Source: Willaertia magna (Eukaryota > Heterolobosea > Eutetramitea > Acrasida > Naegleriidae). Taken from it: a DNA stretch of 64,000 bases. Each line of letters begins with the position of its first letter. The first letter of the stretch is position 1. Under the pieces are notes generated by a model. The model was not told the origin of the DNA. It ran no database searches and saw nothing but the letters and a program-made list of their open reading frames with translations. The position numbers were made by a program, and so were the translations under genes. This document shows positions 40,267 through 50,970 of this stretch, piece by piece. The stretch is taken from contig CADWAF010002664.1 of NCBI GenBank assembly GCA_902984215.1, positions 1 through 64,000 on the forward strand, given 5' to 3'.

Positions 40267-41817
40267 TTATATGTTATTATTCGAAGTATTATTGGAATCA
40301 AAATTTGGGGAAAACCCATTGGAAAACATTGCGTGCTCTTGTGAAAATGTTATTGCTGGTCTATCAGGTAAAAGTATTTTGAAATCTTCATTCTTCTTTT
40401 TCATTGGTTCATGTTTCTTCCTTAGTTTTAATTTATAATTATGTAAGTAAGTTAATTTCTTCCAAACTTCACATCTTATAGTTTTGAAAAATTCTAGAGG
40501 TTTCTTATATTGAACTATTTCATTAAAAGGTAATACACATTCTTGTTGTTTCCATATACTTAAATCATCATCAAATATTACAGTTTCAAAACTATCAATA
40601 TTAAATTTTCTTAAATCTTTTAATCCAAGAGGTTTTGGAATACTTTCATGAGGAGTCATATCTTCTCTGGATTTTAGTATTTGTTTTAATTGATTGTCAT
40701 CATCTAAATTTATATTTCTTAACAAATGTTGTCTTTGTGGATCTAATATTTTTACAACTTCTTTTGCATATTCGTAAACACTGTTAGTAAATATATACAC
40801 TTTAAATAAATTACAACACCATTGTAATAAATTTTGAGTACCTGGTCTAACACAACAAATATAAGTCAAACCAAAAACTTTAAATTCAAATTCGTATGGT
40901 TGTAAATTAGTTTTAGTTTCATTCTTATTTGGTTGTCTTGTTCTAATTAATGTTTCATCTAAATCTAAAACCATTATATATTTTGGAACTATTATACAAC
41001 TTAATTTAGTATCAAATTCAAAATCTTCAGGAAGAAATCCATTTTGACTACAACTTGTACTATCAGAATAACATTGTTCTTGAGCATGATCAAATATTAA
41101 TATTTGATGATCATGATAAGGAATTGGAACTATTGCCATTTCTGTTTTTCTAACAAGCATACCTTTTAAATAACACATTATATACCTAGATTGTTCATCT
41201 CTTCCACTAATCTCAAATTGTGGAATAAAATCAAAAAATTGATTTGTTTGTAAATCTTTGTACAGAGCTAAACTTTCATCTGAAGCAAAATCTTTTACTT
41301 CTAAACTTATATCATTATTTCCAATTGTTGTAGCATTATCTGATTTAATTGAAGGATGTTTTAAAATATTTGCTAATTGTTCTTCCATCTTTTTACATTT
41401 ATCTCCTCTATTTTTTAAAGTAAATGTCACATTAGAAAATAACCCTTTAGTCACTTTAAAATTACAATTAAAACTTCTAATTCTTTTTTGATCATTAATT
41501 TTTGAACTATTTTGTTGTTTTGAAAAGTTCATTGGTTGTCGTTTTACTTTTTTAGTGGAAGATGTCCTAGGTGGAGTATTTCCTTGATCGAAATATATTA
41601 AAGGATGAGTTGGAGTTGTATTTCCTTCTTCTTCTTTTTCGTTTGTAGTTGTTTCTTCTAAATTTTCATAAGAGACCATTTCTTGTTCATCATCGTTATC
41701 GATATCCTCGATTAAGGTTGGATCATTGTAAAAATTACTATTAGATGTACTACCGGTATTGGTAGTAGTTTGATCTATGTAATTATCAAATTTTCTTTTC
41801 ATTCCTACAGCTGCCAT
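40267..41817 (-). CDS. FCP1/NLI-interacting-factor family phosphatase
   Basis: A 516-residue single-exon protein. Its C-terminal half carries the FCP1 homology domain of the HAD superfamily: the nucleophile motif D285-L-D287-E-T-L in VLDLDETLIRT, CCVRPGTQNLLQWC, the second-motif region VYIFTNSVYEYAKEVVKILD and FETVIFDDDLSIW, where the DDD supplies metal ligands. Such enzymes remove phosphate from the RNA polymerase II C-terminal repeat or from related proteins. No BRCT domain is present, so it is nearer the SCP/CTDSPL or CPL class than Fcp1 proper. The first ~270 residues are N/T-rich with a basic patch KKVKRQ that could direct it to the nucleus. Confidence 0.8.
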   Translation of the reverse strand: MAAVGMKRKFDNYIDQTTTNTGSTSNSNFYNDPTLIEDIDNDDEQEMVSYENLEETTTNEKEEEGNTTPTHPLIYFDQGNTPPRTSSTKKVKRQPMNFSKQQNSSKINDQKRIRSFNCNFKVTKGLFSNVTFTLKNRGDKCKKMEEQLANILKHPSIKSDNATTIGNNDISLEVKDFASDESLALYKDLQTNQFFDFIPQFEISGRDEQSRYIMCYLKGMLVRKTEMAIVPIPYHDHQILIFDHAQEQCYSDSTSCSQNGFLPEDFEFDTKLSCIIVPKYIMVLDLDETLIRTRQPNKNETKTNLQPYEFEFKVFGLTYICCVRPGTQNLLQWCCNLFKVYIFTNSVYEYAKEVVKILDPQRQHLLRNINLDDDNQLKQILKSREDMTPHESIPKPLGLKDLRKFNIDSFETVIFDDDLSIWKQQECVLPFNEIVQYKKPLEFFKTIRCEVWKKLTYLHNYKLKLRKKHEPMKKKNEDFKILLPDRPAITFSQEHAMFSNGFSPNFDSNNTSNNNI

Positions 41818-42427
41818 AGATTAAATGCTGTTATCTTTTGCGAAGTGCTTGCTTCTTGTTTTTTTTTGGGGTAACACTTTTTGGGTTTTAAACTGTAACG
41901 ATTTTTTTACATTTTTTACAGACTTTGCTTCGAGTTCCAGCGTTTGTGAGAATATAAGCTTCCAGTACCTTTGAGAATAAAATTTTTTTACAGAACCGCT
42001 ATTTTAACAAATCATTAATTATGAGATGATCCTCTTGTTCACTTCCGCTATTTCTTGTACGAATTTATGTTGTAAATTGTTATATTTTTAAAAAAGCGAT
42101 TTTCATTGTAGTTGTAAATTTTGTTTACAAGTTTATAAATTTAACATAAATGAAGTTCTTCCTTTTTGTTAAGAAGTACGTTGATGACAATAGTTGCTCA
42201 ATATCTAGAAATTTTCTTTTCTTATAATTGCCTGTTGAACTCCGTTTATTCTTCAGAGTAATCTGCCATCCTTACATAAAAGCCTTCAAAGTTCCATCCC
42301 TATTTGTTCTAACAGACGAAATCGGGCAGGTTCCCAGAAATCACCTCCTTACTAATGTTTAATTTTTTCTTGTACTTTTCAAATGATAAATTGAGTCATT
42401 CAACTTTCATCCATTAAAAAAAAATTA
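41818..42427. other. Divergent intergenic region, FCP1-like / S9 peptidase
   Basis: 610 nt with no ATG-started gene, tRNA or repeat that I can support. It should hold both promoters and the 5' leader of the peptidase mRNA. Confidence 0.45.
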
Positions 42428-44797
42428 ATGATGCGTGTGGTTAGTAGTAGAGGAAAATTATTTGTACTTTTAGTTTTACTGGCTACACTTTCGACAATTT
42501 TGTTTATTAGAGCTGAAGCCGGTGTCGATTTTGCCAACAGTGACAATAGTAATTTATTAACGAGTGATGAACAAATTGAAAGATCACGTCAAGATGGAGC
42601 AATCAATCTTTATGCTCATCTAGAAAACGCAATTTTAGGACAAGGTGCTAGTAATGAACAAAATTTATTAGAAGAATCTGAAAATGTTATTGAAAAGGCT
42701 GCTGTTGTCGCAACCGCTCCTAAATCCGATAAGAAAATATTGAAAAAGAATGAAAAGAAGAAGCATAGAAAGTTAAATAAGAAAAATAAGAAAACAGTAA
42801 AGCCTAAACCAAAACCCAAACCATTAAAACTTACTGCAAAACGTTGGAAGAAATTAGAACCAGTATTTTCAATTTCAAGTGTTGGAGGACCAGCTTTCCA
42901 TCCTTTCAAAGATGAAATGGTTTATATTTCAGATGAAAGTGGAGTTTATCAAGTTTATAAAGTTAAAATTGATAGAAAGAAAGGATCTGCTATTGGTAAA
43001 CCAGTTCGTTTAGTTAATACTAAATCTCGTTGTTCCGCCCCTAGATACTTAAAAGATGGTTCTATTCTATTTTATCATGATAGAGGTGGTAATGAAAATT
43101 TCCAAATTGGCTTAATTACGCCTCAAGGTAAACAAGTTTGGTTGACTAATGATTTAAAGGCTAAACATTTAATTACTAGAATTACAAAGAATTATTTATA
43201 TTATAAATCTAATGCAAGAAATAAGAAAATTTTTGATTTGTTTAGAAGACCTTTACCATTAGTAGGAAATAAGGCAAAACCAGAAAAGCTTTACACTCCA
43301 GAAGTTGGTATTGCAAGTATTTCTTTAGTGTCTCATGATGAAACTCAACTTGTTATTCAACAACGTTATTCCAATGTACATGCTGAATTATTCTTAAAGG
43401 ATTTAGTTGATGGATCTTTAACCCCACTTACTCGTCCATTATGTGGAGATGCAAAACTTTTATGGATTCCTTTACGTTTTCTTGATGTAGCTCAATCAAG
43501 ACTTTTAGTTAAGACTGATTACAATGGAGATTTCCTTAGATTAGCTATTTTAGATTTTAATGGTGATATTAAGAATAACAAACCAACATTTATTACTATT
43601 GATGCAATGGAAAACTTGAAGAGTCCTGTAGTTGGTGTATTATCAAATGCTCGTACTAAATGGACTTATATTGAAGTAAATGAAGAAGGTTATAGTAAGC
43701 TTTATAGAACAAGACTTGGTTATAATGGTTTTAAGACTAAACTTACACCTATTCCTTTACCATTAGAAAAGGGAGTTATTGTTCATGGTGATGCTAGATC
43801 TTTTGGTCACTCAAGTGCTATTGCTCGTGATGGTCATCTTATGGCAATTACAATGACTGATTCTGAGCGTCCTGTAAATATTTATTTATTAGATTTAGAT
43901 CCATATGATACTCGTTCTAAGAAGAGTAAGCAAGCTAAATATTGGACTTTATTGCCAGAACGTTTATCTAAACCAGTTAAAGAATTAGAACAAAGATTTG
44001 CATCTGAAGAATTAATTAAGGTAGCTAGCTTTGATGGAACAATGATTCCATTCTTTGTTTATTATCCAAAAGGAAAGATGCCTGAAGGTGGTTGGCCAAC
44101 TATTATTAAATTACACGGTGGTCCAGAATCACAATCTCGTCCAGTATTTAACCCTCTCATTCAATTCTTAGTATTATCTGGTTATGCAGTTGTTATGCCT
44201 AATGTTAGAGGATCAAGAGGTTATGGTAAGAAATATTTAGACGCTGACAATACAATTAAAAGAATGGATGCCGTTAAGGATGTTGCTGCAATTGCCGAAT
44301 ACTTACAACGTAATCCTAAAGTCAATCCAAAGAAATTAGTTATCGCAGGTGGTTCATATGGTGGTTATTTAACTTGTTTATCTAGTGTGTTTATTCCACA
44401 ATATTTCAGCGCAGGTATTTCTATTGTTGGTATGACGAACTTACTTACATTCTTTAAGAACACTGCAGAATTTAGAAGAAGAATGAGATATGAAGAATAT
44501 GGTAATTATCATACTCAAAAGGAATTCTTAAAGAGTATTTCTCCAATATATTATGTTCAAAATGTTAAATTCCCAATGTTTATTATTCAAGGTAAGAATG
44601 ATGAAAGAGTTCCAGCAGCTGAAGCACAAACATGGTACAAGAAGTTGTTAGAGGAATCACGTAAACCAGGAAAAGAAAAGTTGAAGCAAAGTGTATTAGA
44701 ACTTTTCCCTGATGAAGGACATGGTATCTCTAAACGAAGCAATAGAATGAAAGCATATCGTGACTTGGTCAATTGGTTGAACAAAGTTTTATTTTAG
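42428..44797 (+). CDS. Secreted S9 (prolyl oligopeptidase family) peptidase
   Basis: A 789-residue single-exon protein. An N-terminal signal (GKLFVLLVLLATLSTILFIR) is followed by a Lys-rich segment near residues 95-135, then a WD/TolB-like beta-propeller (~140-540) and an alpha/beta-hydrolase domain. The catalytic set is complete: Ser643 in AGGSYGGYL, Asp725 in IQGKNDERVP and His765 in PDEGHG, with the oxyanion-type LHGGPESQSRP upstream. The order matches acylaminoacyl-peptidase/DPP-like S9 enzymes, which trim short peptides. The signal sequence indicates secretion or delivery to a lysosome or food vacuole. The Lys-rich insert is unlike most family members. Substrate preference cannot be read. 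Confidence 0.9.
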   Translation: MMRVVSSRGKLFVLLVLLATLSTILFIRAEAGVDFANSDNSNLLTSDEQIERSRQDGAINLYAHLENAILGQGASNEQNLLEESENVIEKAAVVATAPKSDKKILKKNEKKKHRKLNKKNKKTVKPKPKPKPLKLTAKRWKKLEPVFSISSVGGPAFHPFKDEMVYISDESGVYQVYKVKIDRKKGSAIGKPVRLVNTKSRCSAPRYLKDGSILFYHDRGGNENFQIGLITPQGKQVWLTNDLKAKHLITRITKNYLYYKSNARNKKIFDLFRRPLPLVGNKAKPEKLYTPEVGIASISLVSHDETQLVIQQRYSNVHAELFLKDLVDGSLTPLTRPLCGDAKLLWIPLRFLDVAQSRLLVKTDYNGDFLRLAILDFNGDIKNNKPTFITIDAMENLKSPVVGVLSNARTKWTYIEVNEEGYSKLYRTRLGYNGFKTKLTPIPLPLEKGVIVHGDARSFGHSSAIARDGHLMAITMTDSERPVNIYLLDLDPYDTRSKKSKQAKYWTLLPERLSKPVKELEQRFASEELIKVASFDGTMIPFFVYYPKGKMPEGGWPTIIKLHGGPESQSRPVFNPLIQFLVLSGYAVVMPNVRGSRGYGKKYLDADNTIKRMDAVKDVAAIAEYLQRNPKVNPKKLVIAGGSYGGYLTCLSSVFIPQYFSAGISIVGMTNLLTFFKNTAEFRRRMRYEEYGNYHTQKEFLKSISPIYYVQNVKFPMFIIQGKNDERVPAAEAQTWYKKLLEESRKPGKEKLKQSVLELFPDEGHGISKRSNRMKAYRDLVNWLNKVLF

Positions 44798-44824
44798 TAT
44801 GTACAATAAATAAATAAGTGAATA

Positions 44825-45031
44825 TTAAACTGCGCCATAATCAGTCTTTGATGGTTGAAACACAACCCATAAAGCATGAATTATTGCACCTATATAAACT
44901 GTGAATATAAGTAAAAGAATATTTACAAGCAAATGAATGTCAGCGCCTCTCTTGAGAAAGACTGCCAAAGGCGGCAAAAAAATTGACATTAGTACCAAAA
45001 GTAACAGTTGAACAGTATTGGTTTCAGCCAT
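44825..45031 (-). CDS. PMP3: Pmp3/UPF0057 plasma-membrane proteolipid
   Basis: A 68-residue protein with the two-span hairpin of the Pmp3/YqaE family: VQLLLLVLMSIFLPPLAVFL with the characteristic FLPPLAVF, a charged turn (KRGADIHLLVN) and ILLLIFTVYIGAIIHALWVV with YIGAIIHALW near the end. In yeast and plants these proteolipids affect membrane potential and salt tolerance at the plasma membrane. The length and spacing fit the family fully. Its start is 29 nt after the stop of a small gene upstream on the same strand, and its stop 27 nt from the convergent peptidase. Confidence 0.95.
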   Translation of the reverse strand: MAETNTVQLLLLVLMSIFLPPLAVFLKRGADIHLLVNILLLIFTVYIGAIIHALWVVFQPSKTDYGAV

Positions 45032-45060
45032 TTGTTTTTAGAATTATTTGTTAAAGGTAT

Positions 45061-45267
45061 TTATAGTCGTCGTTTTATTGAGGTTTTCTTTTCCCTTCTA
45101 CTCTCTTTAAAATTAGAAATGCAATTATCTAACAGCTTTACATTTCTTTGTCCTCTATTTGGTCTTAGTATGGAGTAGTCATCTTCTATAGGAGAAGACA
45201 ATGGAATGTGGAGTACAACTAGTCTTGCTCTTGTTTGGATTGTTAAATTGTTGAGTTCTTTTGACAT
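45061..45267 (-). CDS. Small basic protein of unknown function
   Basis: I do not recognise this 68-residue frame. The open frame extends upstream, but its first ATG is at 45267 (MSKELNNLTIQTRARLVVLH). It is basic and ends KESRREKKTSIKRRL, with no membrane span. It has no visible introns and sits 29 nt upstream of PMP3 on the same strand, so it could share PMP3's transcript or be a short upstream coding region. The composition looks like real protein, but there is no family support. Confidence 0.4.
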   Translation of the reverse strand: MSKELNNLTIQTRARLVVLHIPLSSPIEDDYSILRPNRGQRNVKLLDNCISNFKESRREKKTSIKRRL

Positions 45268-45527
45268 TTTGTTTTTGTTGGTATTAAAATACAATGTAGT
45301 AAAGAACTCTGCTTATATTTGTAACTCAACAGTATTTTTAGTGTTCAACAAGCTCATTTACCTTTGTCAACAAGATTTTTAGTTTCTATTTTTGTGAGCA
45401 TCTCCTACCTTTTGTTAAAATTTTAGATGGTTTTGTAATATTTACTCAATTTGAAACATACCTTTTTAAATATTACAAATGGTATAAAATGTATAAGTTG
45501 TTATATTTATTTACAGTTTAATTTACA

Positions 45528-47216
45528 TTATTGATAAGAATTGCGTTGAGGGTTATGTTGAAAATTAGCACTCATTATTGGTTGAGGTGATTTCATTTGA
45601 AATCCCTGATTGTTATGATGATTATTATTATCAACCATTAAATTATTCTTTGGAATAACTAGAGGTGGAGCAAATGTTGTTGGTGTTGGCAAATGAGAAG
45701 GCTTAGCATATCTATTGTTGTTCATCATATTTGATTCATGATGAACTAATAATCCAGAACTACTTCCACTACTTGTACTTTGATTACTACTTAAATGATT
45801 ATTTGGCAATGTTTGAATATTATTATTCTTATTATGGAAATTTTTAACAAAATAATAAAAATCAACTGTAAATATTGAAATTCTCCAAGCATGTTTCTTC
45901 TTTTCAACTGTATTAGGATTATTCTTTGCTAATTGTTTATAATCTTCATTACACAATACAATTTTACTTGATTTATCTGGAAATTGTGATTGATACAATG
46001 GAACATAATAATTTAATATTTGAGTTCTATTTTTAAAAGCATTAACTAATACATATGGTTCACCTTTCCAATAAACTTTATATTTTTCAATATCTCCAAT
46101 AACTGGTTCTTTCTTTCCACCATTGTTATTTGAAGATGATGGATTTGTAGAAGAGGAACTCTTTCTTTTTTTGGAATTAGTTGGTTGGTTCTTTTCTTCT
46201 TCTACATATTCATCTTCATATTCTTCTTCATCATATTCATCATCATCATCTTCTTGTTTTGAATAATTTCTATTATTTTGATGTGGTGGTGGTGTGTGGT
46301 TTACAACTTTCTTATTGTGGTTGACATATGACACTTGTTGTAATTCTTGTAATTTTCTTTTCAAATTATTAATTTCTTGTTTCAAATAACTATTTTCTCT
46401 TGAAAGTTCGTTTATAAAATTCTCTTGTTGAAATAACTTTCTATTTAATTCTTCTACATTTTGTTGTGATTGTCTATAACTATCTTGATAATAATATTCA
46501 TCTGCCATTGAATTAGACATCATTGAAGGAAGAGTATTAGTTGTATTATTAACATGATTACTTGTTGGAGTAGTTGGATTGTTGGTTGCATTTGGATAAT
46601 TATAATGATAATTATTAATTGAGGGTACAGTTAGCTTAGAAGATTGATTTGAATAATTAGGAAAGGATTGTTGTTCATGTACTACATGTGGTACAATCAT
46701 AGATTGATTATTGTTTGAATTCTTGGGTTGATTGTTACTTAAGGTTGGTAGATTATTAGCTATAACATCTTTAAAACTAGAAAGTGAATGTTGTTGGTTC
46801 ATTGATGAGTTGATTCTAATTGGATTATTGCCAATCATAGAGTTATCTGTTATCGATGATGAAGGAGTACTCTTATTATAGAATAGCATTGAGGATACCA
46901 TTTCGTTGGAAGAGGGACTAGTTTTAGTATCCATTGTTGTTGTTGTGTTGCATGCATTGTTGTTATTATGAGAATGGTACATGTTGTTGCCAGTAGGATT
47001 AGTACCACTATTATTGGCATATCCACCGACAATACTATTATTAGATGAAATTCTTTGAACAGACCCATTAGGATTACTGTCCATCAATTCACTTAACTTT
47101 GGTAAGACAATCATTTCATGTTGCATTGGTAGATAACTATTGTTGTTAGTATCATTATTGTTAGGTAGTAAAGGTTGTAACTGTTGTTGGTGTTGTTGAT
47201 TGCTATGGTTTAGCAT
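45528..47216 (-). CDS. N/Q-rich protein with coiled coil and a small conserved-looking domain
   Basis: A 562-residue single-exon protein dominated by Asn/Gln/Ser tracts, like prion-like regulators. Residues ~245-295 form a coiled coil (NVEELNRKLFQQENFINELS). An acidic stretch (DDDDEYDEEEYEDEYVEEEK) comes next, then a globular block at ~370-470 with aromatic residues (EKYKVYWKGEPYVLVNAFKN, then RISIFTVDFYYFVKNFHN) that I cannot name. Both ends are low-complexity. The layout suggests a nuclear regulator or a condensate-forming protein, but that is inference. Start context is less A-rich than most genes here. Confidence 0.55.
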   Translation of the reverse strand: MLNHSNQQHQQQLQPLLPNNNDTNNNSYLPMQHEMIVLPKLSELMDSNPNGSVQRISSNNSIVGGYANNSGTNPTGNNMYHSHNNNNACNTTTTMDTKTSPSSNEMVSSMLFYNKSTPSSSITDNSMIGNNPIRINSSMNQQHSLSSFKDVIANNLPTLSNNQPKNSNNNQSMIVPHVVHEQQSFPNYSNQSSKLTVPSINNYHYNYPNATNNPTTPTSNHVNNTTNTLPSMMSNSMADEYYYQDSYRQSQQNVEELNRKLFQQENFINELSRENSYLKQEINNLKRKLQELQQVSYVNHNKKVVNHTPPPHQNNRNYSKQEDDDDEYDEEEYEDEYVEEEKNQPTNSKKRKSSSSTNPSSSNNNGGKKEPVIGDIEKYKVYWKGEPYVLVNAFKNRTQILNYYVPLYQSQFPDKSSKIVLCNEDYKQLAKNNPNTVEKKKHAWRISIFTVDFYYFVKNFHNKNNNIQTLPNNHLSSNQSTSSGSSSGLLVHHESNMMNNNRYAKPSHLPTPTTFAPPLVIPKNNLMVDNNNHHNNQGFQMKSPQPIMSANFQHNPQRNSYQ

Positions 47217-48039
47217 TGTTAAAAAATGTAAATTGCTTTGTTCTGGTGGGAATTGTTTCTATGAGAAGAGGTTGGGAGTTGTTGCTTGGGTCAAACAGGA
47301 GTTTGTTTAGGGGCTGCAATATTATCTTGTACTAGATGTAACAATGTGTTTTTTAATGGATTGTTTTTTTTGCTTTCTTCTTCGTTTTACCATCATGTTT
47401 TCTGTTTCTTTGTTCGCACATCCGGTTAAACTTCTTTCCACTGTTATACCCTTCAATAAAATAATTTTAATCTATTCTTTTTGTGGAAAATGGACATTAG
47501 AATTTTATGTAGATGATGGTAATCTTAAACTTTCTAACCTTTTTGGATGGTATAATGTGTAGAGTGTTTGGATAACCAAAGAGTTTTTTTAGATTAGTAT
47601 TGAAGAAGAACATTGTTAATTATTGATGCAATTGATAGTTTAATAATGTTTACTAAAGCAAACAATGAAACATCTTTATTTCTAGGGTGGAATCATTCCA
47701 AGAGTTCAAGTAAACATCACTGTAAATTTCGCACGTGCTACCCAATCTTTTAAACAGTAACTAATAAAGGCATTGACCAAGCGATTTGTAAACCTTAAAA
47801 ATGTTATTATTGGACATGAAACTGAACCTAACAATCATATGTAACACAGATATAAAGGTACAACATAAAAGAATTCATACACATAGTACTTGGATGATCT
47901 AGCTTTGGATCATATGCAACTCGGAACACTCAATATTTCAACCTTGTTGCTTTCAAAGTCCTTGTCTTTTACTTCAACTATTTTTGACTCTGATTTCCAT
48001 CATCAAACAACATGAGATCCAAAAATCAACAAAAAAAAA
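47217..48039. other. Long divergent intergenic region
   Basis: 823 nt between the N/Q-rich gene and OTU1. I see no supported gene. A palindromic CACGTG (E-box) is at 47732-47737. The run of A directly before the OTU1 start belongs to its leader. Confidence 0.45.
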
Positions 48040-48914
48040 ATGAAATTTAGAATTACTCATTCTGAAGGTAATGCATTAGTGTTAGATGCTCCAAATATAA
48101 CTTCAACATCAACATTATCTGATTTAATTCAAACAATAACAAATAATGATAATATTCCATTATCATTAAAAACTAATCCATTACTTTTAAAAATTGGATT
48201 TCCTCCAACTTCTATTGATTTATATGAAAAATCAAATTGTACATTACAACAATTAAAAATACAAAATGGTGAGAAAATAATAATTGATATTGATACTGGA
48301 AAGAAAGATACAGTTATAAAAGGAGAAACAATAGGTAAATATGTACCACCATCTAAAAATATTGGATATTTTGTTAGAAGAAAAGTACCTTCTGATAACA
48401 GTTGTTTATTTCATTCATTATCTTATGTTTTAGAAAATAAGAATTTAAACAAATCATCTCAATTAAGAGAATTTTGTGCAAATTATGTTGCTGAAAACCC
48501 AAAGAAATTTACAACATCCTTTTTAGGAATGAAAAATATTGAATATGCTAATTGGATTTTACATAAAGACACTTGGGTAAGTTAATTAAATTAAATTAAA
48601 TATTGAATGTTTAAAAAAAGGGAGGAGCTATTGAAGTTTCAATATTAAGTGAATATTATAAAACTAAAATTATTGCATTTGATACAACTACATGTCGTGA
48701 AGATGTTTATGGATCAGATCATTCAGAATATGTTTCAATGGCATTAATTATTTATACAGGTGATCATTATGATGCTTTATGTTTAAATCCAATATCTGAT
48801 GGACCATCTGATAAAGATATTACATTATTTAATGTTAAAGATACAAATATATTAGGTAAGGCTAGAGCATATGTACAAGAAGAACACAAGAGATATTTAG
48901 AAAGAAAAAAGTAA
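48040..48914 (+). CDS. YOD1: OTU1/YOD1-type deubiquitinase without zinc finger
   Basis: Exons 48040-48576 and 48621-48914 join in phase 0 over a 44-nt intron to give 276 residues. The N-terminal UBX-like domain (residues 1-90) should bind p97/Cdc48. The OTU domain carries D119-N-S-C122 in RRKVPSDNSCLFHSL and His228 in TGDHYDAL; WGGAIEVSILSEYY, conserved in OTU1, is produced exactly by the splice. The enzyme trims ubiquitin chains from p97 clients, for example in ER-associated degradation. Animal and yeast OTU1 end in a C2H2 finger; this protein stops at EEHKRYLERKK without one. Ten A residues precede the ATG. Confidence 0.9.
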
Positions 48915-48953
48915 ATATTATTATTGTAATAATTATTGTAATTTATTTGTATT

Positions 48954-49574
48954 TTACAATTGTTGAGATAATTTCTTACCAATAGTTGCAACATGTTTAC
49001 CTTGATATCTTGCCATTCCCTTTTCTTGTTCTGAAGGTAATCTTTCACCTTGTCCTCCAGCAATTGTTGAACTTCCATAAGGTGAACCACCTTTAATTTC
49101 ATCAGTACCCATTTGTGCTGAACAACTGTAAGGTAAACCTGCATAAACAAAACCTAAATGTAATAAAGTTGGAATGAAAGATATAATTGTAGATTCTTGA
49201 CCACCATGTTGTGTTGCACTTGAAACAAAAACTGATGCAACTTTACCAACTAATGCACCAGAATACCATAATTGACCTAATGCATCAATGAATGATTTCA
49301 TTTGACCAGCCATATTACCAAAACGTGTTGGAGTACCAAAGATAATAGCATCATAATCTTTTAATTCATTTGGTGTTGCAATTGGAATTTCAGCAAATGC
49401 TTGTTGAGCTTGAACTGCATTCATCTTTTCTAATACTTCTGTTGGTAAAGTTTCTGGAACTCTTTTAATTGTTACTTCTGCACCTTCAACTTCTTTTGCT
49501 CCTTCAGCAATTTCTTTTGCCATTTGATAAATATGTCCATAGGTTGAATAGAAAAGAACTAAAACTTTAACCAT
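48954..49574 (-). CDS. wrbA: WrbA-type NAD(P)H:quinone oxidoreductase
   Basis: A 206-residue flavodoxin-fold protein with the WrbA hallmarks: the FMN phosphate loop ([20 protein letters not shown]), [20 protein letters not shown] and the [12 protein letters not shown] segment before the end. Size and motifs match type IV NAD(P)H:quinone oxidoreductases, tetrameric FMN enzymes that reduce quinones by two electrons and protect against oxidative stress. Orthologues are widespread in bacteria, fungi, plants and protists. The gene lies 39 nt from the convergent OTU1 gene and has no intron. Confidence 0.95.
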   Translation of the reverse strand: MVKVLVLFYSTYGHIYQMAKEIAEGAKEVEGAEVTIKRVPETLPTEVLEKMNAVQAQQAFAEIPIATPNELKDYDAIIFGTPTRFGNMAGQMKSFIDALGQLWYSGALVGKVASVFVSSATQHGGQESTIISFIPTLLHLGFVYAGLPYSCSAQMGTDEIKGGSPYGSSTIAGGQGERLPSEQEKGMARYQGKHVATIGKKLSQQL

Positions 49575-49821
49575 TTTTAATATGATGATGTATAGTAATT
49601 TATTGTTGTATTTTTTATTGTTTGTTTATGATGATGCGTATTTTTCACAATTTATGTGAAAATTCCAAGCGTTAAAATCCAATAGAAAGAACGCACGTGT
49701 GCTAACTAAGGATTTATCCAATGTTACCATATTTCTAGTTTAAATGTGCTTTTGGTAGCATAAACATAACAACCTAAACAGTACTTTTATGAATTTACGA
49801 ATTTAATTATTTTTTAAAAAA

Positions 49822-50965
49822 ATGAGTCAAATAACATCTACTCTCCCTAAAACTAGAGGTAAGTTTTAAATTGAATCATTGATCTTAATCGGAAATATAA
49901 ATAGGTAAGGTCGTATTAGTTACTGAATGTGGTGATATAGAAATTGAATTATTTAGTAGAGAAGCACCAAAAACATGTAAAAATTTTGTACAATTATGTT
50001 TAGAAGGATTTTATAATAATCAAATCTTTCATAGAATAATTAATGAACAATTTATTCAAAGTGGTGATCCAACAGGTCAAGGTAATTATGGTGAAAGTAT
50101 TTATGAAGAAGGTAAAGCATTTGAAGCAGAATATCATTCAAGATTAAAATTTATTCAAAGAGGAATTGTAGCATGTGCTGCACAAAATAATTTATGTGAT
50201 TCTCGTTTCTTTATTACTTTAAATAAATTAGAACCTTTAAATTTTAAACATACTATATTTGGACAGGTTATAGGTGATACAATGTTTAATGTAATGAAGA
50301 TTGCAGAGTTAGAAGTTGATGAGAAGGATAGACCTGTTTATCCACCAAAGATTTTAAAGGTTGATGTGATTGTAAATCCTTTTCCTGATATTATTCCTAG
50401 AAAGAAGAAATTAATTAAGGGAGGAGATGAAGGTAAAAAGAGAAAGGCTAAGAAGGATTTAAACTTATTATCTTTTGCTGATGATTTAGAAGATTTTAAA
50501 GAAGAAGATAAAAATAAAAAGAAAAAGATTAGTGAAGAAAAATTTGAAAATTTAAAAGAAGAAGACATAAAAGAAGAAGTAAAGGTTTCTTCTAGTAGTA
50601 ATACAGATATTTCTGAGTCTAAAGAGGAAATTGCAGAAAATATGATAGATACAGATTTAAAAGAAGAAAACCTAATTGACTATTCAGCAGTAGAAGAAAA
50701 ATTCAAATCTTTAAAAAAAGCAATTGATGAAAGAAAAGAAGAACTTAATACTAAATCTAAACAAGAAGCAAAATCTTATTTAGAAATACAAAAACAAAAA
50801 TATCAAAAAAAGAAAGATAAAAAACAAAGGCAAGAGGAGGCTTTACAAAAATTCCAATCATTCAAACAAAATCTTAAAAATACAAATAGTAGTTGGAAAT
50901 CTCATTCCCTTAAATTTAAATCAAATAAAAAAGATAATGGGGATGATTATGAAACAATTGAATAA
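49822..50965 (+). CDS. CWC27: CWC27-like spliceosomal cyclophilin
   Basis: Exons 49822-49858 and 49905-50965 join across a 46-nt intron to give 365 residues. Residues 1-~175 are a cyclophilin domain: GDIEIELFSREAPKTCKNF, FHRIINEQFIQSGDPTGQG, NLCDSRFFITLNKLEPLNFK and HTIFGQVIGDT. It follows CWC27/SDCCAG10 in detail, including KTRGKVVLVTECGDIEIEL at the start, EYHSRLKFIQRGIV, and the VNPFPDIIPR end of the domain, then a charged, coiled C-terminal region (KQKYQKKKDKKQRQEEALQ). CWC27 joins activated spliceosomes. The active-site region is divergent (CDSRFF for GSQFF), as in other CWC27 proteins, so isomerase activity may be weak. Confidence 0.9.
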
Positions 50966-50970
50966 ATTTA

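Noticed and set aside
46850..47068. 72-codon minus-strand frame
   Set aside because: Overlaps the N/Q-rich gene in another frame and lacks coding features.
47344..47562. 72-codon plus-strand frame between the N/Q-rich gene and OTU1
   Set aside because: No family match; C- and F-rich composition typical of a chance frame in AT-rich promoter DNA.
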